DNA of 64,000 bases from Clostridia bacterium (lineage in GTDB: Bacteria > Bacillota > Clostridia > Oscillospirales > Acutalibacteraceae): positions 62,001 to 126,000 of the forward strand of contig JAFXCQ010000023.1 in NCBI GenBank assembly GCA_017521425.1. Direction: 5' to 3'. The notes beneath the pieces were generated by a model. That model made no database searches. It was given only the letters and a program-made list of their open reading frames with translations, and was not told the origin of the DNA. Numbering within the stretch: position 1 is the stretch's first letter; the number at the start of each line of letters is the position of its first letter. This document shows positions 7,807 to 17,665 of the stretch, one piece after another. The position numbers were made by a program, and so were the translations under genes.

Positions 7807-8358
7807 CTAATTCAAAATCTGATTTATAAGTGGAAATGTAAAACTGAATAAAGTAGGGAAAACCCACGCAAAAAGAATTGCTAAAACAAATGTTACAGAA
7901 TATCTTTCTAAAAAAGCAGCCGCATAAGAAACTGCAAAATGTGGTGTAAGAAGAATTTTCACAAAAAGACTTGTATCTTTACTGTAAAGATAATCTTTAA
8001 ATGAAAGCGCATCTTCAAAAGATGGTGCACAGTTTGCGAGGAGTGAAATTCCTGCAACAAGGAAAACTATACTTGGAATCGAAATATCACCAATATAAAA
8101 TACTCTGTAAGAGCCTGTTAGCAAAATACAAATTCCTAAAATAAAATTCATAAAAAACGGCACAAAGCACATTAAAAATGATTCTTTAAGTGTTTTTAAA
8201 AGCTCGTGTTCTACATGACCACACATTTCAGTTGCCTTAAAGGTTCTTGTATCTTCTTGTGGAATTTTTAAAAATCGGCAAACAATTTGTTCCCATAATA
8301 CCCTGAGCTCTGTACCGAAATAAGTAATTATTCTGGTGGCTACATAAATATATGTCAT
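7807..8358 (-). CDS. Integral membrane protein of unknown function
   Basis: I do not recognise the family. The 183-residue protein has about four membrane segments (about residues 64-86, 95-110, 130-150 and 155-175) and a cytoplasmic N-terminal part with CGHVEHELLKTLKES. It starts with an ATGA overlap on the stop of the zinc-ribbon/TPR gene, so the two are translationally coupled and probably work together. Its His and Glu residues are not in a recognisable protease motif. Confidence 0.65.
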   Translation of the reverse strand: MTYIYVATRIITYFGTELRVLWEQIVCRFLKIPQEDTRTFKATEMCGHVEHELLKTLKESFLMCFVPFFMNFILGICILLTGSYRVFYIGDISIPSIVFLVAGISLLANCAPSFEDALSFKDYLYSKDTSLFVKILLTPHFAVSYAAAFLERYSVTFVLAILFAWVFPTLFSFTFPLINQILN

Positions 8359-9809
8359 TCAATATCACCTGTACCTTCCGTAAATAATTTCTTACAGCTT
8401 AATTTTCCATCAAGATATTTTTGTACCTTTTCAGGTGTTTCTACCTTTGCATCAGTTAAAATCTTCTGAATTTCTTCAACCTTTTTGGTGTCACCGTTTT
8501 CGTTTGCAATTATTAAATATGTGTAATACATAACTGCATACTCACCTAAAGACGAACCTTCTTCTATTACTTTCTGAGCCTCTTTTACGTCACCCTGTAA
8601 TAACATAGTAATTGCCTTTTGTCTGTATAAATCAGCATCCTCACTGTTTATTGAAAGACCTTTTTCTGCATATTCGAGTGATTTTTTATAGTTACCCTTC
8701 ATACGATAACTGTAAGTGTAAACACTGTAAGGTGAGGAATCCTCTGCATTATTTAAAATAAGTTTATCTGCTAAAGAATTTGCTTCTTTGAAATTACCAC
8801 TCTGAATTTCTAAAATTGCAAGCTCATAGCCATACATTGAAATATATTCAGGGTAACGCTCATTGAGGTTTTTAAGGCATTCGTATGCTTTATCATACTC
8901 ACCATATGAATACGCAAACATAAACTGTGAGAACAATACGGATGCTTCATCGTAAACAACCTTCATTTCTTCACCTGTAACAGATTTGATTGTTACCTCT
9001 TTATCAGTAAGAGCACCTATTTCGTTGTAAATTTTCAAAATTTTATTTTTATCTGCAGTATCTAAATTCTGATATTCTACATTACCTAAAACAGCATAAA
9101 AAGCATTGAAGGTATTATACATCAACAATGACTTATCGGCTAAATTTTTATAGCCATAGTAAATTGGCAATTTCGCTTCAAAATCAGAAAGTGCCAAATC
9201 GATAATTTCTGAAACCTGATTAAGAGAATTAACTCCTTCAGGAAGTGTTGAGAAAATATTTTCTGCACTGTCTCTGTAAAGCTTTTTAGGAACAATTTCT
9301 TTATCTTCAAAAAATGAACAAGCCTCAACATAATATTCAACTGCAGAGAATTTCTTATTTTCTTTATCTGCCTTGTTTGCAATCATTGCACTGTTATAAC
9401 CTGAAAAATCTGAAATAAACCCTGTAACGCCAAACACTGCAACTACAATTATTGCAAGTGCAACAACTACACTTGAAAAATTTAACGGATAGTGTTTCAT
9501 AAGTTCTCTGCATTCAGAACAATAAGCATAATTCTGGGAAACAGAAGTATCTTTTCTTCTTTCGCCACAGCATTCGCAAAGCTCCTCTTCAGGGATTAAA
9601 TTATCATTCTCGTCAACAACTTCTTTTTCGCTGACTTTAACCTCACCCTGCTCCTTTGCTTTTTTAAGCTCACTTCTGAAGGTTTCTGCGAGTTTTTCTA
9701 ATTCGTCATTGAGCTCAGATTGTTCGTAATTTCCACTTTTATCAAGTGAAGACTCTATTGCTTCGTCATTTTCATTCTCTTCAAGCTTCATATTTTTTTC
9801 GTCTTTCAA
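8355..9809 (-). CDS. Zinc-ribbon, single-pass membrane protein with TPR repeats
   Basis: The order of parts is an acidic N-terminus, a CxxC...CxxC zinc ribbon (CECCGERR and YCSECREL, about residues 78-102), one membrane segment (about 110-132), then a long helical region with TPR-like repeats (clear around 300-420, for example DADLYRQKAITMLLQGDVKEAQKVIEEG). A TTG start is used: GGGAGG lies 7 bases upstream of it, whereas the first ATG is 18 bases further in. TPR domains mediate protein contacts; the partner is unknown, and the overlapping membrane protein is the best candidate. Confidence 0.75.
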   Translation of the reverse strand: MKDEKNMKLEENENDEAIESSLDKSGNYEQSELNDELEKLAETFRSELKKAKEQGEVKVSEKEVVDENDNLIPEEELCECCGERRKDTSVSQNYAYCSECRELMKHYPLNFSSVVVALAIIVVAVFGVTGFISDFSGYNSAMIANKADKENKKFSAVEYYVEACSFFEDKEIVPKKLYRDSAENIFSTLPEGVNSLNQVSEIIDLALSDFEAKLPIYYGYKNLADKSLLMYNTFNAFYAVLGNVEYQNLDTADKNKILKIYNEIGALTDKEVTIKSVTGEEMKVVYDEASVLFSQFMFAYSYGEYDKAYECLKNLNERYPEYISMYGYELAILEIQSGNFKEANSLADKLILNNAEDSSPYSVYTYSYRMKGNYKKSLEYAEKGLSINSEDADLYRQKAITMLLQGDVKEAQKVIEEGSSLGEYAVMYYTYLIIANENGDTKKVEEIQKILTDAKVETPEKVQKYLDGKLSCKKLFTEGTGDIE

Positions 9810-9908
9810 GAAAAAACCTCCCTTGAATTTTTATCAATTTACTATTTTATCACTAATAGAAGTAAATTTCAAACATTTTATAAAAATTCAAAGGAGTTTT
9901 ACAAATTA

Positions 9909-10514
9909 TTAACTTTTATTTTCTTTCTTTGCTATTTTAGTTTTCAGTTCAAGTGAATTCAAATCAAAAACACCTGCAATTACAACCAAGCCTATAACAG
10001 TAATTATAAGTTCAGGTAACATATAGCTTATATTATAAGCAAAAGAATATTCTAACACTGATTGACCTTCTTCGGCATATCCGCCCCAGATTGTAGCACC
10101 ACTTATAAAGTGACAGATAAATCTTATAACAGTAACTAAAACGCCACCAAGTGAAATTGCAAGAATATCATTTTTAATTTTGTATTTAAACATTCCGCCA
10201 AGTCCCAAAGCAGAAAAAGCTATTATGTAATCACAAAATGCAAGAATCATAAATGCACTTATACCACTTACATAAGAGAAATTCTGAATACCGAATATGA
10301 GCTGAATAAGACTTAAAGCTAAACCTGTTGTAAGTCCCCATTTAACTCCATAACGATATGAAATCAATATAACTGGTACCTGACTGAAAAGTGTTACGCT
10401 ACCGCCAAATGGCAGTGAAAACACTGCAAGTTCTGATAAAATTGTTGCAAGTGCTAACATTAAAGCACTCTCTGCAAGACGTCTGTTTTTTTCTTTTTTT
10501 GTTAAGTTTGTCAT
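9909..10514 (-). CDS. thiT: Thiamine transporter ThiT (ECF S component)
   Basis: This 201-residue protein with six membrane segments has ThiT signatures: LPFGGSVTLFSQVPV, RFICHFISGATIWGGYA and YNISYMLPE, which include the aromatic and acidic residues that bind thiamine. It is the substrate-binding subunit of an energy-coupling-factor transporter; the ATPase and T component are not in the window. GGAGG lies 7 bases before the ATG. A TPP riboswitch and terminator precede it, which independently supports the substrate. Confidence 0.95.
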   Translation of the reverse strand: MTNLTKKEKNRRLAESALMLALATILSELAVFSLPFGGSVTLFSQVPVILISYRYGVKWGLTTGLALSLIQLIFGIQNFSYVSGISAFMILAFCDYIIAFSALGLGGMFKYKIKNDILAISLGGVLVTVIRFICHFISGATIWGGYAEEGQSVLEYSFAYNISYMLPELIITVIGLVVIAGVFDLNSLELKTKIAKKENKS

Positions 10515-10535
10515 TTTTTAGCCTCCAATAAAAAT

Positions 10536-10565
10536 CTCCCTACGGCGACAACCCACCGTAGAGAG
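10536..10565 (-). terminator. Riboswitch-controlled intrinsic terminator upstream of thiT
   Basis: On the minus strand CTCTCTACGG pairs with CCGTAGGGAG (one T-G pair) and is followed by ATTTTTATT, just before the thiT ribosome site. Its 5' arm can compete with the 3' end of the TPP aptamer (CCGTAGGAAA), so TPP binding should favour termination. Confidence 0.8.
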
Positions 10566-10582
10566 TAAAAGACAAACTTTAT

Positions 10583-10674
10583 GTTTCCTACGGCGGCATT
10601 ATCCGCATCAGGTTTAAAGGGTCAGAAAAGGATTGTTTTCTTTCTCAGCCAACGTCCGTCAGCTCCCCTGTTTT
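10583..10674 (-). promoter_or_regulatory. TPP riboswitch (THI element)
   Basis: The minus strand shows the conserved TPP aptamer blocks in order: GGGGAGC, GGCTGAGA, GACCC, ACCTGATGCGGATAATGCC, and the closing AGGAAA. These match the known pyrimidine-binding and pyrophosphate-binding helices. With the terminator at 10536-10565 it turns off thiT when thiamine pyrophosphate is plentiful. Confidence 0.95.
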
Positions 10675-10717
10675 TAATTGGTATCAAAAACCATGCGCAT
10701 ATTTTTAATACAAGACT

Positions 10718-10745
10718 ATTATAACCAAATGTCAGAATTTGTCAA
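10718..10745 (-). promoter_or_regulatory. Promoter of the thiT transcript
   Basis: TTGACA and TATAAT on the minus strand with a 16-base spacer lie about 40 bases before the riboswitch. The -35 element directly abuts the stop codon of the minD-like gene. Confidence 0.75.
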
Positions 10746-11465
10746 CTATATATTTTTAATTCTGAACGGAACATTTTCACCTAAAAGGCGTTTTGTAATT
10801 CTTAAGTACGCCATATTACCTTTTGAATCATAAGGTAACTCCTCACCGATTGCTGTGAGTGCAATATCGTTTGACTCAGGCACAATGCCTAAAAATCTTG
10901 CAGTAACAGAATCGACGACATCATCAACACAAAGCGATTTGTGTTGTTTTTTATTAAATCTGTTAAGTACAAGTCTTACATCGTTTATACCATTTTTTCT
11001 GACAAGTGAAGCCGCACTTGAAGCCGCTCTTATACTTACTGGGTCAGGAGTAGATACTATAATACATTTTTCGCTTGCTTTTAAAGAAAGCTTAAAGCCA
11101 CTTTCAACTCCCGCAGGTGCATCAAGAATTATAAATTCAAATTTATCTTTATAGCACTCCACAAGTTTTTTTACTGACTCTGCAGTATATTCTTCACTTA
11201 AAAAAAGTGGGGCGGGAAGTAAAGAAAGATTTGGGGTTATACCAATCAATGCTTTTGATGGGTCGCAATTATTAAGTATTACATCGCCCCAGTTATAAAC
11301 AGTTTTTTCAGCTACGTTAAGGAGCAAATCAAGACTTCTTACGCCTATATCCATATCAACAAGAAGTGTTTTGTGTCCTTTTTCGGCAAAAATTTTGCCA
11401 AGACCTACACATAAAGTAGATTTACCTACGCCACCCTTTGCAGAAGCTACCATTATTGTTGACAT
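10746..11465 (-). CDS. minD: MinD-like septum-site ATPase
   Basis: The N-terminus has the deviant Walker A motif KGGVGKST, then DMDIGVRSLDLLL, LDAPAG and STPDPVSIRAA, all typical of MinD. MinD binds the membrane as an ATP dimer and helps place the division site. At 239 residues it is somewhat short, and the C-terminal amphipathic helix would have to be YLRITKRLLGENVPF. No minC or minE lies beside it. It is the last gene of the mre cluster, a known Firmicutes location for minD. AGGGG precedes the ATG. Confidence 0.85.
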   Translation of the reverse strand: MSTIMVASAKGGVGKSTLCVGLGKIFAEKGHKTLLVDMDIGVRSLDLLLNVAEKTVYNWGDVILNNCDPSKALIGITPNLSLLPAPLFLSEEYTAESVKKLVECYKDKFEFIILDAPAGVESGFKLSLKASEKCIIVSTPDPVSIRAASSAASLVRKNGINDVRLVLNRFNKKQHKSLCVDDVVDSVTARFLGIVPESNDIALTAIGEELPYDSKGNMAYLRITKRLLGENVPFRIKNI

Positions 11466-11489
11466 ATTATCCCCTACCTTCTAAAAATA

Positions 11490-13607
11490 TCAAGGAATCA
11501 AAACATTGTTTTTATCTACTGTTTCGTATTTGTTTTTATTACCGAAGTAATAATTATACACATCTACCGCAACTCTTGACATACCGCCACCTGTTTTAAC
11601 ATTTTCACCCACTACAGCAATTGCAATTTCGGGATTGTCGTAAGGTGCGTATGAAATAAAGAAACCGTTGTTACAGTTAACAACAGTACCATCGTCTGTT
11701 GTTCTTTTAAGCTGTGAGGTACCAGTTTTACCTGCCGCTTCAACTATACAGTCCTGAAAAATATAATAAGCAGAGTTTTCTTTACTTGTAAGCACCTGAC
11801 GCATACCTTGTTTTACAATACCAAGGTCTTTTTTGCTTATTGAAATCGTATTAACAACTTCAGGTGTTGTCTCATAAATAACCTCTGACAAATCGGCAGA
11901 GAGAACAGATTTAATCATATATGGTTTATATCTTGTACCGCCATTTGCAATAGTTGAACAATAGTTTACAAGCTGAATTGGTGTGAAAAGGTTATCTGAC
12001 TGACCGATAGCTGCCTGAACGGTATCGCCAGGGTTCCATGTTTCTCCATTCGCCTCTTTATTTGCAACACTTGCAAGCATACCACTTGCCTCAGGTAATT
12101 CCACACCTGTTTTTTGTCCTAAACCTAAAAGTGTAGAGTATTTATTGAGCTTATCAATACCCAATTCACGACCTAATTCAAAAAAGTAAATGTTACAGGA
12201 TTTTTCAAGTGCAGTTGTAACATTCAAATGACCGTGACGGCTGAGGCATTGGAAGGTCTGGTCTTCAAGAACATAATGGTTTGTACAGTTATAGGTTGAA
12301 GTATCTGTAATCTTTTTTTCTGAAAGACCTGCAATAGCAACTGCCGGTTTCATCGTAGAGCCAGGTGCATACGCACTGAGAAGTGCTCTGTTCCAGAGTG
12401 GGCTATCGCCATCGCTTGCGTACTTATCGTATTCGCTGAAATATTTTGTTATATCAAAGGTCGGGTAAGATACACATGCTAAAATTTCGCCTGTTTTTAC
12501 ATTCTGTACAACCACCGCACCAGCTTCACCGAAGTACGGAAGATTTTTATTTTCTTTAAGTGCTTTAGCGAGAGAATTCTGTGCCACAGACTGAAGTCCT
12601 GAATCTATTGTTGTAACAACAGTTGCACCTTGCTCTGGTGCTAAAAGAAAGTCTTCTGTTACAGAGCCATCGGAAGACTGCGTTGTGGTTTTTATACCAT
12701 TCTTACCTCTTAAATACTCTTCCATAACACTTTCAATACCGCTTTTACCATATTTGTCATTTATTGTGTAAGCGTTATTAGCAAAAGTGTCTTTTTCCGC
12801 TTTTGATATTTCATCATCATTTAAAATTTGTTGAAGCCTTAATCTTTCATATTCATATTCTTCAGCGCTGATTGAACCCACAACACCTAAAATATGTGAA
12901 AAAGCAGTTGTGTCAGAATATTCGCGATATGTTGTACTTTCTTCTGCAACACCTTTAAAAACACCGCTGTTTTCAAGCACAACAGGTATAAGGTCTAATG
13001 GTACATCCTCCGCAAAGGTATAAGGGGAAGCAACCGAAAAACCAAGATATTTCATACCAAAACATACAGACGCAATTTTTCTCGCTTCTTCTCTGCCATA
13101 CCCTTGTAAACCATATCTTTCAATAAGTGCGTCAAGACACTCATCAGGTGTTGATTTTTCGCCTTTAGGAAGCTCAAGCATACTTTCAGAAACCATAAAC
13201 TTGAATTCTGCCTCTTTTTCTTTATCAACTATGAGTTTACCTTTTTTATTGTAAACAACAGGCAATCTGTCGAGCCATTCAGCATCATTCTCTTCAAATA
13301 ATTTTATAAGCTCGCAAATAACCCTGTTTCTTTCAGGTTGATTTTTATATGACGGAAATTCTGCATATTTAAAAACAAGAGAATACCCTTGTCTGTTTGT
13401 AACAAGTGGATTACCGCTGGTATCTACAATTTCACCACGTGATGCTTTAATAGTTGTTTGTGTAACAGCAAGGTTAGCACTTGCCGCTTTGTATTCAGCA
13501 CCATCTATTATCTGTATTTTAACAAGGTAAAAGGCAAGACTTACAAAAACTGCAACAATAATACCTACACCTATACGAGTTCGTTTTTTTCTTTGTTCTT
13601 TTGTCAT
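11490..13607 (-). CDS. mrdA: Penicillin-binding protein 2 (elongasome transpeptidase)
   Basis: This 705-residue class B PBP has one N-terminal membrane segment, a dimerisation/pedestal region, and a transpeptidase domain with the three active-site motifs in order: STMK (APGSTMKPA), SCN (KSCNIYF) and KTG (AGKTGTSQ). It cross-links peptidoglycan during side-wall growth together with MreBCD and RodA. It sits directly after mreD (19 bases apart), as in many rod-shaped bacteria. Insertions around residues 130-175 and 235-290 are usual for Clostridia PBP2. The periplasmic side is extracellular here. Confidence 0.92.
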   Translation of the reverse strand: MTKEQRKKRTRIGVGIIVAVFVSLAFYLVKIQIIDGAEYKAASANLAVTQTTIKASRGEIVDTSGNPLVTNRQGYSLVFKYAEFPSYKNQPERNRVICELIKLFEENDAEWLDRLPVVYNKKGKLIVDKEKEAEFKFMVSESMLELPKGEKSTPDECLDALIERYGLQGYGREEARKIASVCFGMKYLGFSVASPYTFAEDVPLDLIPVVLENSGVFKGVAEESTTYREYSDTTAFSHILGVVGSISAEEYEYERLRLQQILNDDEISKAEKDTFANNAYTINDKYGKSGIESVMEEYLRGKNGIKTTTQSSDGSVTEDFLLAPEQGATVVTTIDSGLQSVAQNSLAKALKENKNLPYFGEAGAVVVQNVKTGEILACVSYPTFDITKYFSEYDKYASDGDSPLWNRALLSAYAPGSTMKPAVAIAGLSEKKITDTSTYNCTNHYVLEDQTFQCLSRHGHLNVTTALEKSCNIYFFELGRELGIDKLNKYSTLLGLGQKTGVELPEASGMLASVANKEANGETWNPGDTVQAAIGQSDNLFTPIQLVNYCSTIANGGTRYKPYMIKSVLSADLSEVIYETTPEVVNTISISKKDLGIVKQGMRQVLTSKENSAYYIFQDCIVEAAGKTGTSQLKRTTDDGTVVNCNNGFFISYAPYDNPEIAIAVVGENVKTGGGMSRVAVDVYNYYFGNKNKYETVDKNNVLIP

Positions 13608-13626
13608 TTATTTTCACCTAAATTTT

Positions 13627-14151
13627 TTAATATTCTTCTACTGTTCTGTTTGCTTCGAAAACTATTTTTACTAAAAAGAAGTAAATCGGAATAAACAACG
13701 ATGTAAAAATAAATGATGGCACATAAAATCTTAAAACCTGACTTAACGGATAACCGCCACCATCAAGTACAATGTAAATTATGATATATAAAGTAATATA
13801 AATTGCAACTGCACTTAACCCTAAAACAACCGCAGTTATAATATTGTTCTGCATAAGTCGGTTTATAAGAATACTGCACACCGCACAAAGTAGCATAAAA
13901 ACTAACACATTATAACCATCAACACCTGCAGATAAATCCCATAAAAGACCTGCAAAAGCACCCAAAAGTGCAGACACAATTTCTCTTTCAAACATTGAAA
14001 TTGTTATAAGTAAAGGTATAAGTAAAAATGCGTGTGCATCGAAAGCTGCATTTACTCTTGCACCTGTATTTTGAATAACAGCAGTAACTATTATAAGAAT
14101 CATAAAAATTATTCTTCTTTTAATTTTCGGTTTGTTATTATCGTAATTCAC
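13627..14151 (-). CDS. mreD: Rod shape-determining protein MreD
   Basis: This 174-residue protein of five or six membrane segments has the MreD pattern (FLLIPLLITISMFEREIVSALLGAFAGLLWDLSAGVDGYNVLVFM). It scaffolds the elongation machinery in the membrane. It uses a GTG start, supported by AAGGAGG eight bases upstream; the nearby ATG is out of frame. It lies between mreC and the PBP2 gene. Confidence 0.9.
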   Translation of the reverse strand: MNYDNNKPKIKRRIIFMILIIVTAVIQNTGARVNAAFDAHAFLLIPLLITISMFEREIVSALLGAFAGLLWDLSAGVDGYNVLVFMLLCAVCSILINRLMQNNIITAVVLGLSAVAIYITLYIIIYIVLDGGGYPLSQVLRFYVPSFIFTSLFIPIYFFLVKIVFEANRTVEEY

Positions 14152-14185
14152 GCATTCTCCCTCCTTTACAAAATTGATTTTTTAA

Positions 14186-15043
14186 TTATTCATCTGTATC
14201 ACTTTCGCCCTGACCTATAAATGAAGTTATGACAAAAACATCTGTTAATTCGTTGAGGTCTGTATAAGGTTTGATTTTAGCATAAGTGGATGTTGTAATT
14301 TCATCGGTAGCAACAGAAGTCACCTCACCAATAATAAGTCCGTGTGGGAAAACGCCCCCTGAACCAGAAGTACACACGATACCACCGCTGACAATAGAAC
14401 TATTTCTTTCTAATCCTTGTAATTTACAAAGACCTTCCTTTAAAAACTTACTATCACCTGAAACATAACCGTATTCTCTTGTTGCAGATTCGTAAGCACC
14501 AATATTTATTCTTGGGTCTAAAACTGTATAAACAACACTTGTAGATAAATTAACTTTTTTCACTATACCTACAACATAGTTACCGTAAATAACAGGGTCA
14601 TTTACCTCTATACCTGATGTTGAGCCTGCATTTATAACAAATGAGCCATACGGGTCTGCAACATCCCTTGAAACTACCGTTCCGTAAGCAAACTGATAGT
14701 CAGGATTCTGCACCTTTATGTCATAAAACTCTTCGTATGCAACAACCTTTTGTTTTAATTCTTCGTAATCTGCAAGCTGTTCTCTATAATCTGAAACCTG
14801 CTTTTCCAATTTTTCAATTTCTTCAAGATACTTTGATGAAGATGTAAATGCAGCCGAAAGACCTGACATTTCAGAAGAAAAGCTTGAAGCAAGATTTTGT
14901 AATGGTGTAAACACAAAACTCATAGCAGATGTAAATGGTGAGCTTGCATTATGTGAAAATGCGGCACATATAATGCCTAAAAAAATCACACACGCAATTG
15001 CTACAAGACGCTTAAAGCTTGCACTTTGTAGAAATCTTTTCAT
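14186..15043 (-). CDS. mreC: Cell shape-determining protein MreC
   Basis: One N-terminal membrane segment (about residues 10-30), a coiled coil (about 70-105, ending DYREQLADYEELKQKV), then the beta-rich MreC domain (ASRD-like VVSRDVADPYGSFVINAGSTSGIEVNDPVI). MreC connects MreB and the PBP2-RodA synthase. Length (285) is normal. Its ribosome site AGAAGGG overlaps the end of mreB, which ends 5 bases before this start. Confidence 0.92.
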   Translation of the reverse strand: MKRFLQSASFKRLVAIACVIFLGIICAAFSHNASSPFTSAMSFVFTPLQNLASSFSSEMSGLSAAFTSSSKYLEEIEKLEKQVSDYREQLADYEELKQKVVAYEEFYDIKVQNPDYQFAYGTVVSRDVADPYGSFVINAGSTSGIEVNDPVIYGNYVVGIVKKVNLSTSVVYTVLDPRINIGAYESATREYGYVSGDSKFLKEGLCKLQGLERNSSIVSGGIVCTSGSGGVFPHGLIIGEVTSVATDEITTSTYAKIKPYTDLNELTDVFVITSFIGQGESDTDE

Positions 15044-15048
15044 TTTAA

Positions 15049-16068
15049 TTAACCCTTCTTATTAAATCCGAGAAAATCTTTTTCAAGGCAAATACCTGTA
15101 CCGTTAACAACACAATCAAGTGGATTTTTTGCAATATGAACAGGCATACCTGTACCTGCAGAAATAAATTTATCAAAGCCTCTTAAAAGAGCACCGCCAC
15201 CTGTAAGTGTAATACCCTTTTCAACAATATCCGCTGCAAGCTCTGGTGGAGTTCTGTCGAGTGTATATTTAATAGCATCAAGAATCTGGTCAACAGATTG
15301 TGCTAACGCTTCCCTTACCTGCTCACTTGTAATTTCAACAGAAGCAGGCAAACCACTTATGGTACTTCTACCCTTTATTTCCATAGCTGCTTCGCCCTCA
15401 TAAGGGTATGCGGAGCCTAATTTTACTTTAATATCTTCAGCTGTTCTTTCACCTATTAAAAGGTTCATTGTATTTCTTACATAAGAAATAATTGCTTCGT
15501 CAAAATTGTCACCTGCCATTTTTATTGACTTTGATGTAACAATATCTGATAACGAAATAACTGCAACCTCACTTGTACCACCGCCGATGTCAACAATCAT
15601 ACTACCGGTTGCTTCAAGAACAGGAAGCCCCGCACCGATAGCCGCTGCCATAGGCTCTTCAATAAGGCTTACATATCTTGCACCCGCACTCTTTGCAGCA
15701 TCGTGAACTGCACGACGTTCAACCTCAGTAACACCCGACGGAATACAAATCATAACTCTTGCTCTGTTAAAGGGTGAGTTGCTTATAGCACGACGAATAA
15801 ATTCCTTAAGCATATCAGATGTCATATCAAAGTCGGCAATAACACCATCTTTAAGTGGTCTTACAGCAGTAATAGAACCCGGTGTTCTACCAATCATTCT
15901 TTTAGCATCTGCACCAACTGCAACAACAGTTTTCGGGTTAGTTCTCTCATCAACTGCAACAACAGATGGCTCTCTTATAACAATACCCTTACCCTTAACA
16001 AAAACTAAAGTATTTGCTGTGCCAAGGTCAATTCCTATATCCTGTGAAAAAAATTGTGAAAATATCAT
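15049..16068 (-). CDS. mreB: Rod shape-determining actin-like protein MreB
   Basis: This 339-residue actin-fold ATPase has the phosphate-1 loop [19 protein letters not shown], phosphate-2 loop [14 protein letters not shown] and adenosine motif [13 protein letters not shown]. The N-terminal IFSQFFSQD is amphipathic and would bind membrane. It forms membrane filaments that guide side-wall synthesis. It starts 20 bases after the metal permease gene stops, with AAAGG upstream and no visible terminator or promoter between, so readthrough from the metal importer operon is likely. Confidence 0.95.
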   Translation of the reverse strand: MIFSQFFSQDIGIDLGTANTLVFVKGKGIVIREPSVVAVDERTNPKTVVAVGADAKRMIGRTPGSITAVRPLKDGVIADFDMTSDMLKEFIRRAISNSPFNRARVMICIPSGVTEVERRAVHDAAKSAGARYVSLIEEPMAAAIGAGLPVLEATGSMIVDIGGGTSEVAVISLSDIVTSKSIKMAGDNFDEAIISYVRNTMNLLIGERTAEDIKVKLGSAYPYEGEAAMEIKGRSTISGLPASVEITSEQVREALAQSVDQILDAIKYTLDRTPPELAADIVEKGITLTGGGALLRGFDKFISAGTGMPVHIAKNPLDCVVNGTGICLEKDFLGFNKKG

Positions 16069-16088
16069 TTTTTATTCCTTTACCTTTC

Positions 16089-16931
16089 TTATTTTTTCTT
16101 GAATATATATGTTACGAAAAATACTACCCCGAGTGCCATAACAATTGTAGCACCTGCAGAAGTATTTATATAGAACGATGTAATAAGCCCTGTTATACCG
16201 CAAAATAATGATATAACAACTGATGTGTATAAATAGCTTCTTGAATTCTTCGCTACATTTCTTGCTGCTGCAGCAGGAAGAATAAGCAATGAATTTATAA
16301 GAAGAATACCTACTGATTTAATTGAAAACATAACTACAACTGCGACTGCAATTACAAAAATATTTTCGTAAAGAACAGTTTTTACTCCGCGGCTCGCCGC
16401 AAGCTCTCTGTTTATTGAAATAAGTAAAAGCTTGTTATAAATAAATGACCATAAGACTAAAACACCAATTAAAACTGCTGAAAGACATAAAATTTCACCT
16501 GGTGTAACACTTAAAATGTCACCTACCAAATACGCACTGTATTTCGAAAAACCGCCACCATAAGAAAGAACTAAAAGTCCTAATGCAATAGCAGTTGAAG
16601 AAAACACACTTATTACCGTATCGCTTGACGCGTTACCTTTATTTTTAACTCTTGTTATTATAAGTGCCATTAAAACACCAAATGCTATAAGAGAAATAAT
16701 TTCGTTTTCAATTCCTAAAAGCACACCGAGTGCTACACCGGTTAAAGCACTGTGTCCCAATGCATCTGAAAAAAATGCCATTTTATTATTTACTGCCATT
16801 GTACCTAAAATGCCCATAAGTGGAGCAATGATTATAATAGCTAAAAGTGCATTTTTCATAAACTTGTAATCCACCCACGAAAATGGAAGAATCACATTGA
16901 GAATATCATATATATAACCCATCATTTTCAT
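16089..16931 (-). CDS. znuB: Metal ABC transporter permease (ZnuB/MntB type)
   Basis: This 280-residue ABC-3 family permease has about eight or nine membrane segments and the family blocks FFSDALGHSALTGVALG and RGVKTVLYENIFVIAVA. It forms the channel of a zinc or manganese importer with the ATPase and binding protein upstream. Its start overlaps the ATPase stop codon. The His-rich binding protein points to zinc. Confidence 0.88.
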   Translation of the reverse strand: MKMMGYIYDILNVILPFSWVDYKFMKNALLAIIIIAPLMGILGTMAVNNKMAFFSDALGHSALTGVALGVLLGIENEIISLIAFGVLMALIITRVKNKGNASSDTVISVFSSTAIALGLLVLSYGGGFSKYSAYLVGDILSVTPGEILCLSAVLIGVLVLWSFIYNKLLLISINRELAASRGVKTVLYENIFVIAVAVVVMFSIKSVGILLINSLLILPAAAARNVAKNSRSYLYTSVVISLFCGITGLITSFYINTSAGATIVMALGVVFFVTYIFKKK

Positions 16932-17665
16932 TCCAATCCATAAAGGAAGCTCTCTTTAAATTCTTTTGAAGAGAAAACTTCTTCTGCACTACCACTTTTC
17001 AATACAGATTTATTTATGAGAATAACATTATCTGCATACTCTTTTACAATTCCTAAATCGTGTGAAACCATTGCGATTGCAATATGATAATTTGTTTTAA
17101 GATTTTTTATTACCTCGTAGAATTTTTCACTACCCTTCATATCCACACCGGAAACAGGCTCATCAAGAATGAGAAGTTCAGGTAACGGATACAAGGCACT
17201 CGCGAGCATTACTCTCTGAATTTCGCCGCCGGAAAGCACCCCGAGAGTTTTATTTTTTAGCTCAAGGCAACCTACCATTTCGAGGGCTTCATCAATTGCC
17301 TTTAACTGTTTTTTATCTTTTTTAAAGCAAACTGGTGAATTTGTTCTGCCAATGAGCATAAAATCTTCAACACTTACTGGTGCAGAACGGTCAAAATCAA
17401 GATGCTGTGGAACATAACCAATTGTAATATTTTCAATTTTTTCACCGTGATGAGTGTGAAAGCTTACTGTACCATCGTGCTTTATTTCGTTAAGGATAGA
17501 TTTTAAAAGTGTAGTTTTACCCGCACCGTTTACACCTATCAATGCAGTAAGCTGACCACAGAAAAGGTCAAACGAAACACTTGAAAGTAAAACATCTTTA
17601 CCTTTTTTCACACCAATATCTTTTATAGATATTTTACATAATCCACAACCATTCTGAGATGACAT
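16928..17665 (-). CDS. znuC: Metal ABC transporter ATP-binding protein (ZnuC type)
   Basis: The protein has Walker A GVNGAGKTT, Q-loop YVPQHLDF, signature LSGGEIQRVML, Walker B LLILDEP and the switch His in MVSHDLG. It powers import through the adjacent permease. The ATG at 17665 is chosen over a TTG one codon earlier, both overlapping the binding-protein stop codon in a coupled arrangement. Confidence 0.92.
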   Translation of the reverse strand: MSSQNGCGLCKISIKDIGVKKGKDVLLSSVSFDLFCGQLTALIGVNGAGKTTLLKSILNEIKHDGTVSFHTHHGEKIENITIGYVPQHLDFDRSAPVSVEDFMLIGRTNSPVCFKKDKKQLKAIDEALEMVGCLELKNKTLGVLSGGEIQRVMLASALYPLPELLILDEPVSGVDMKGSEKFYEVIKNLKTNYHIAIAMVSHDLGIVKEYADNVILINKSVLKSGSAEEVFSSKEFKESFLYGLE

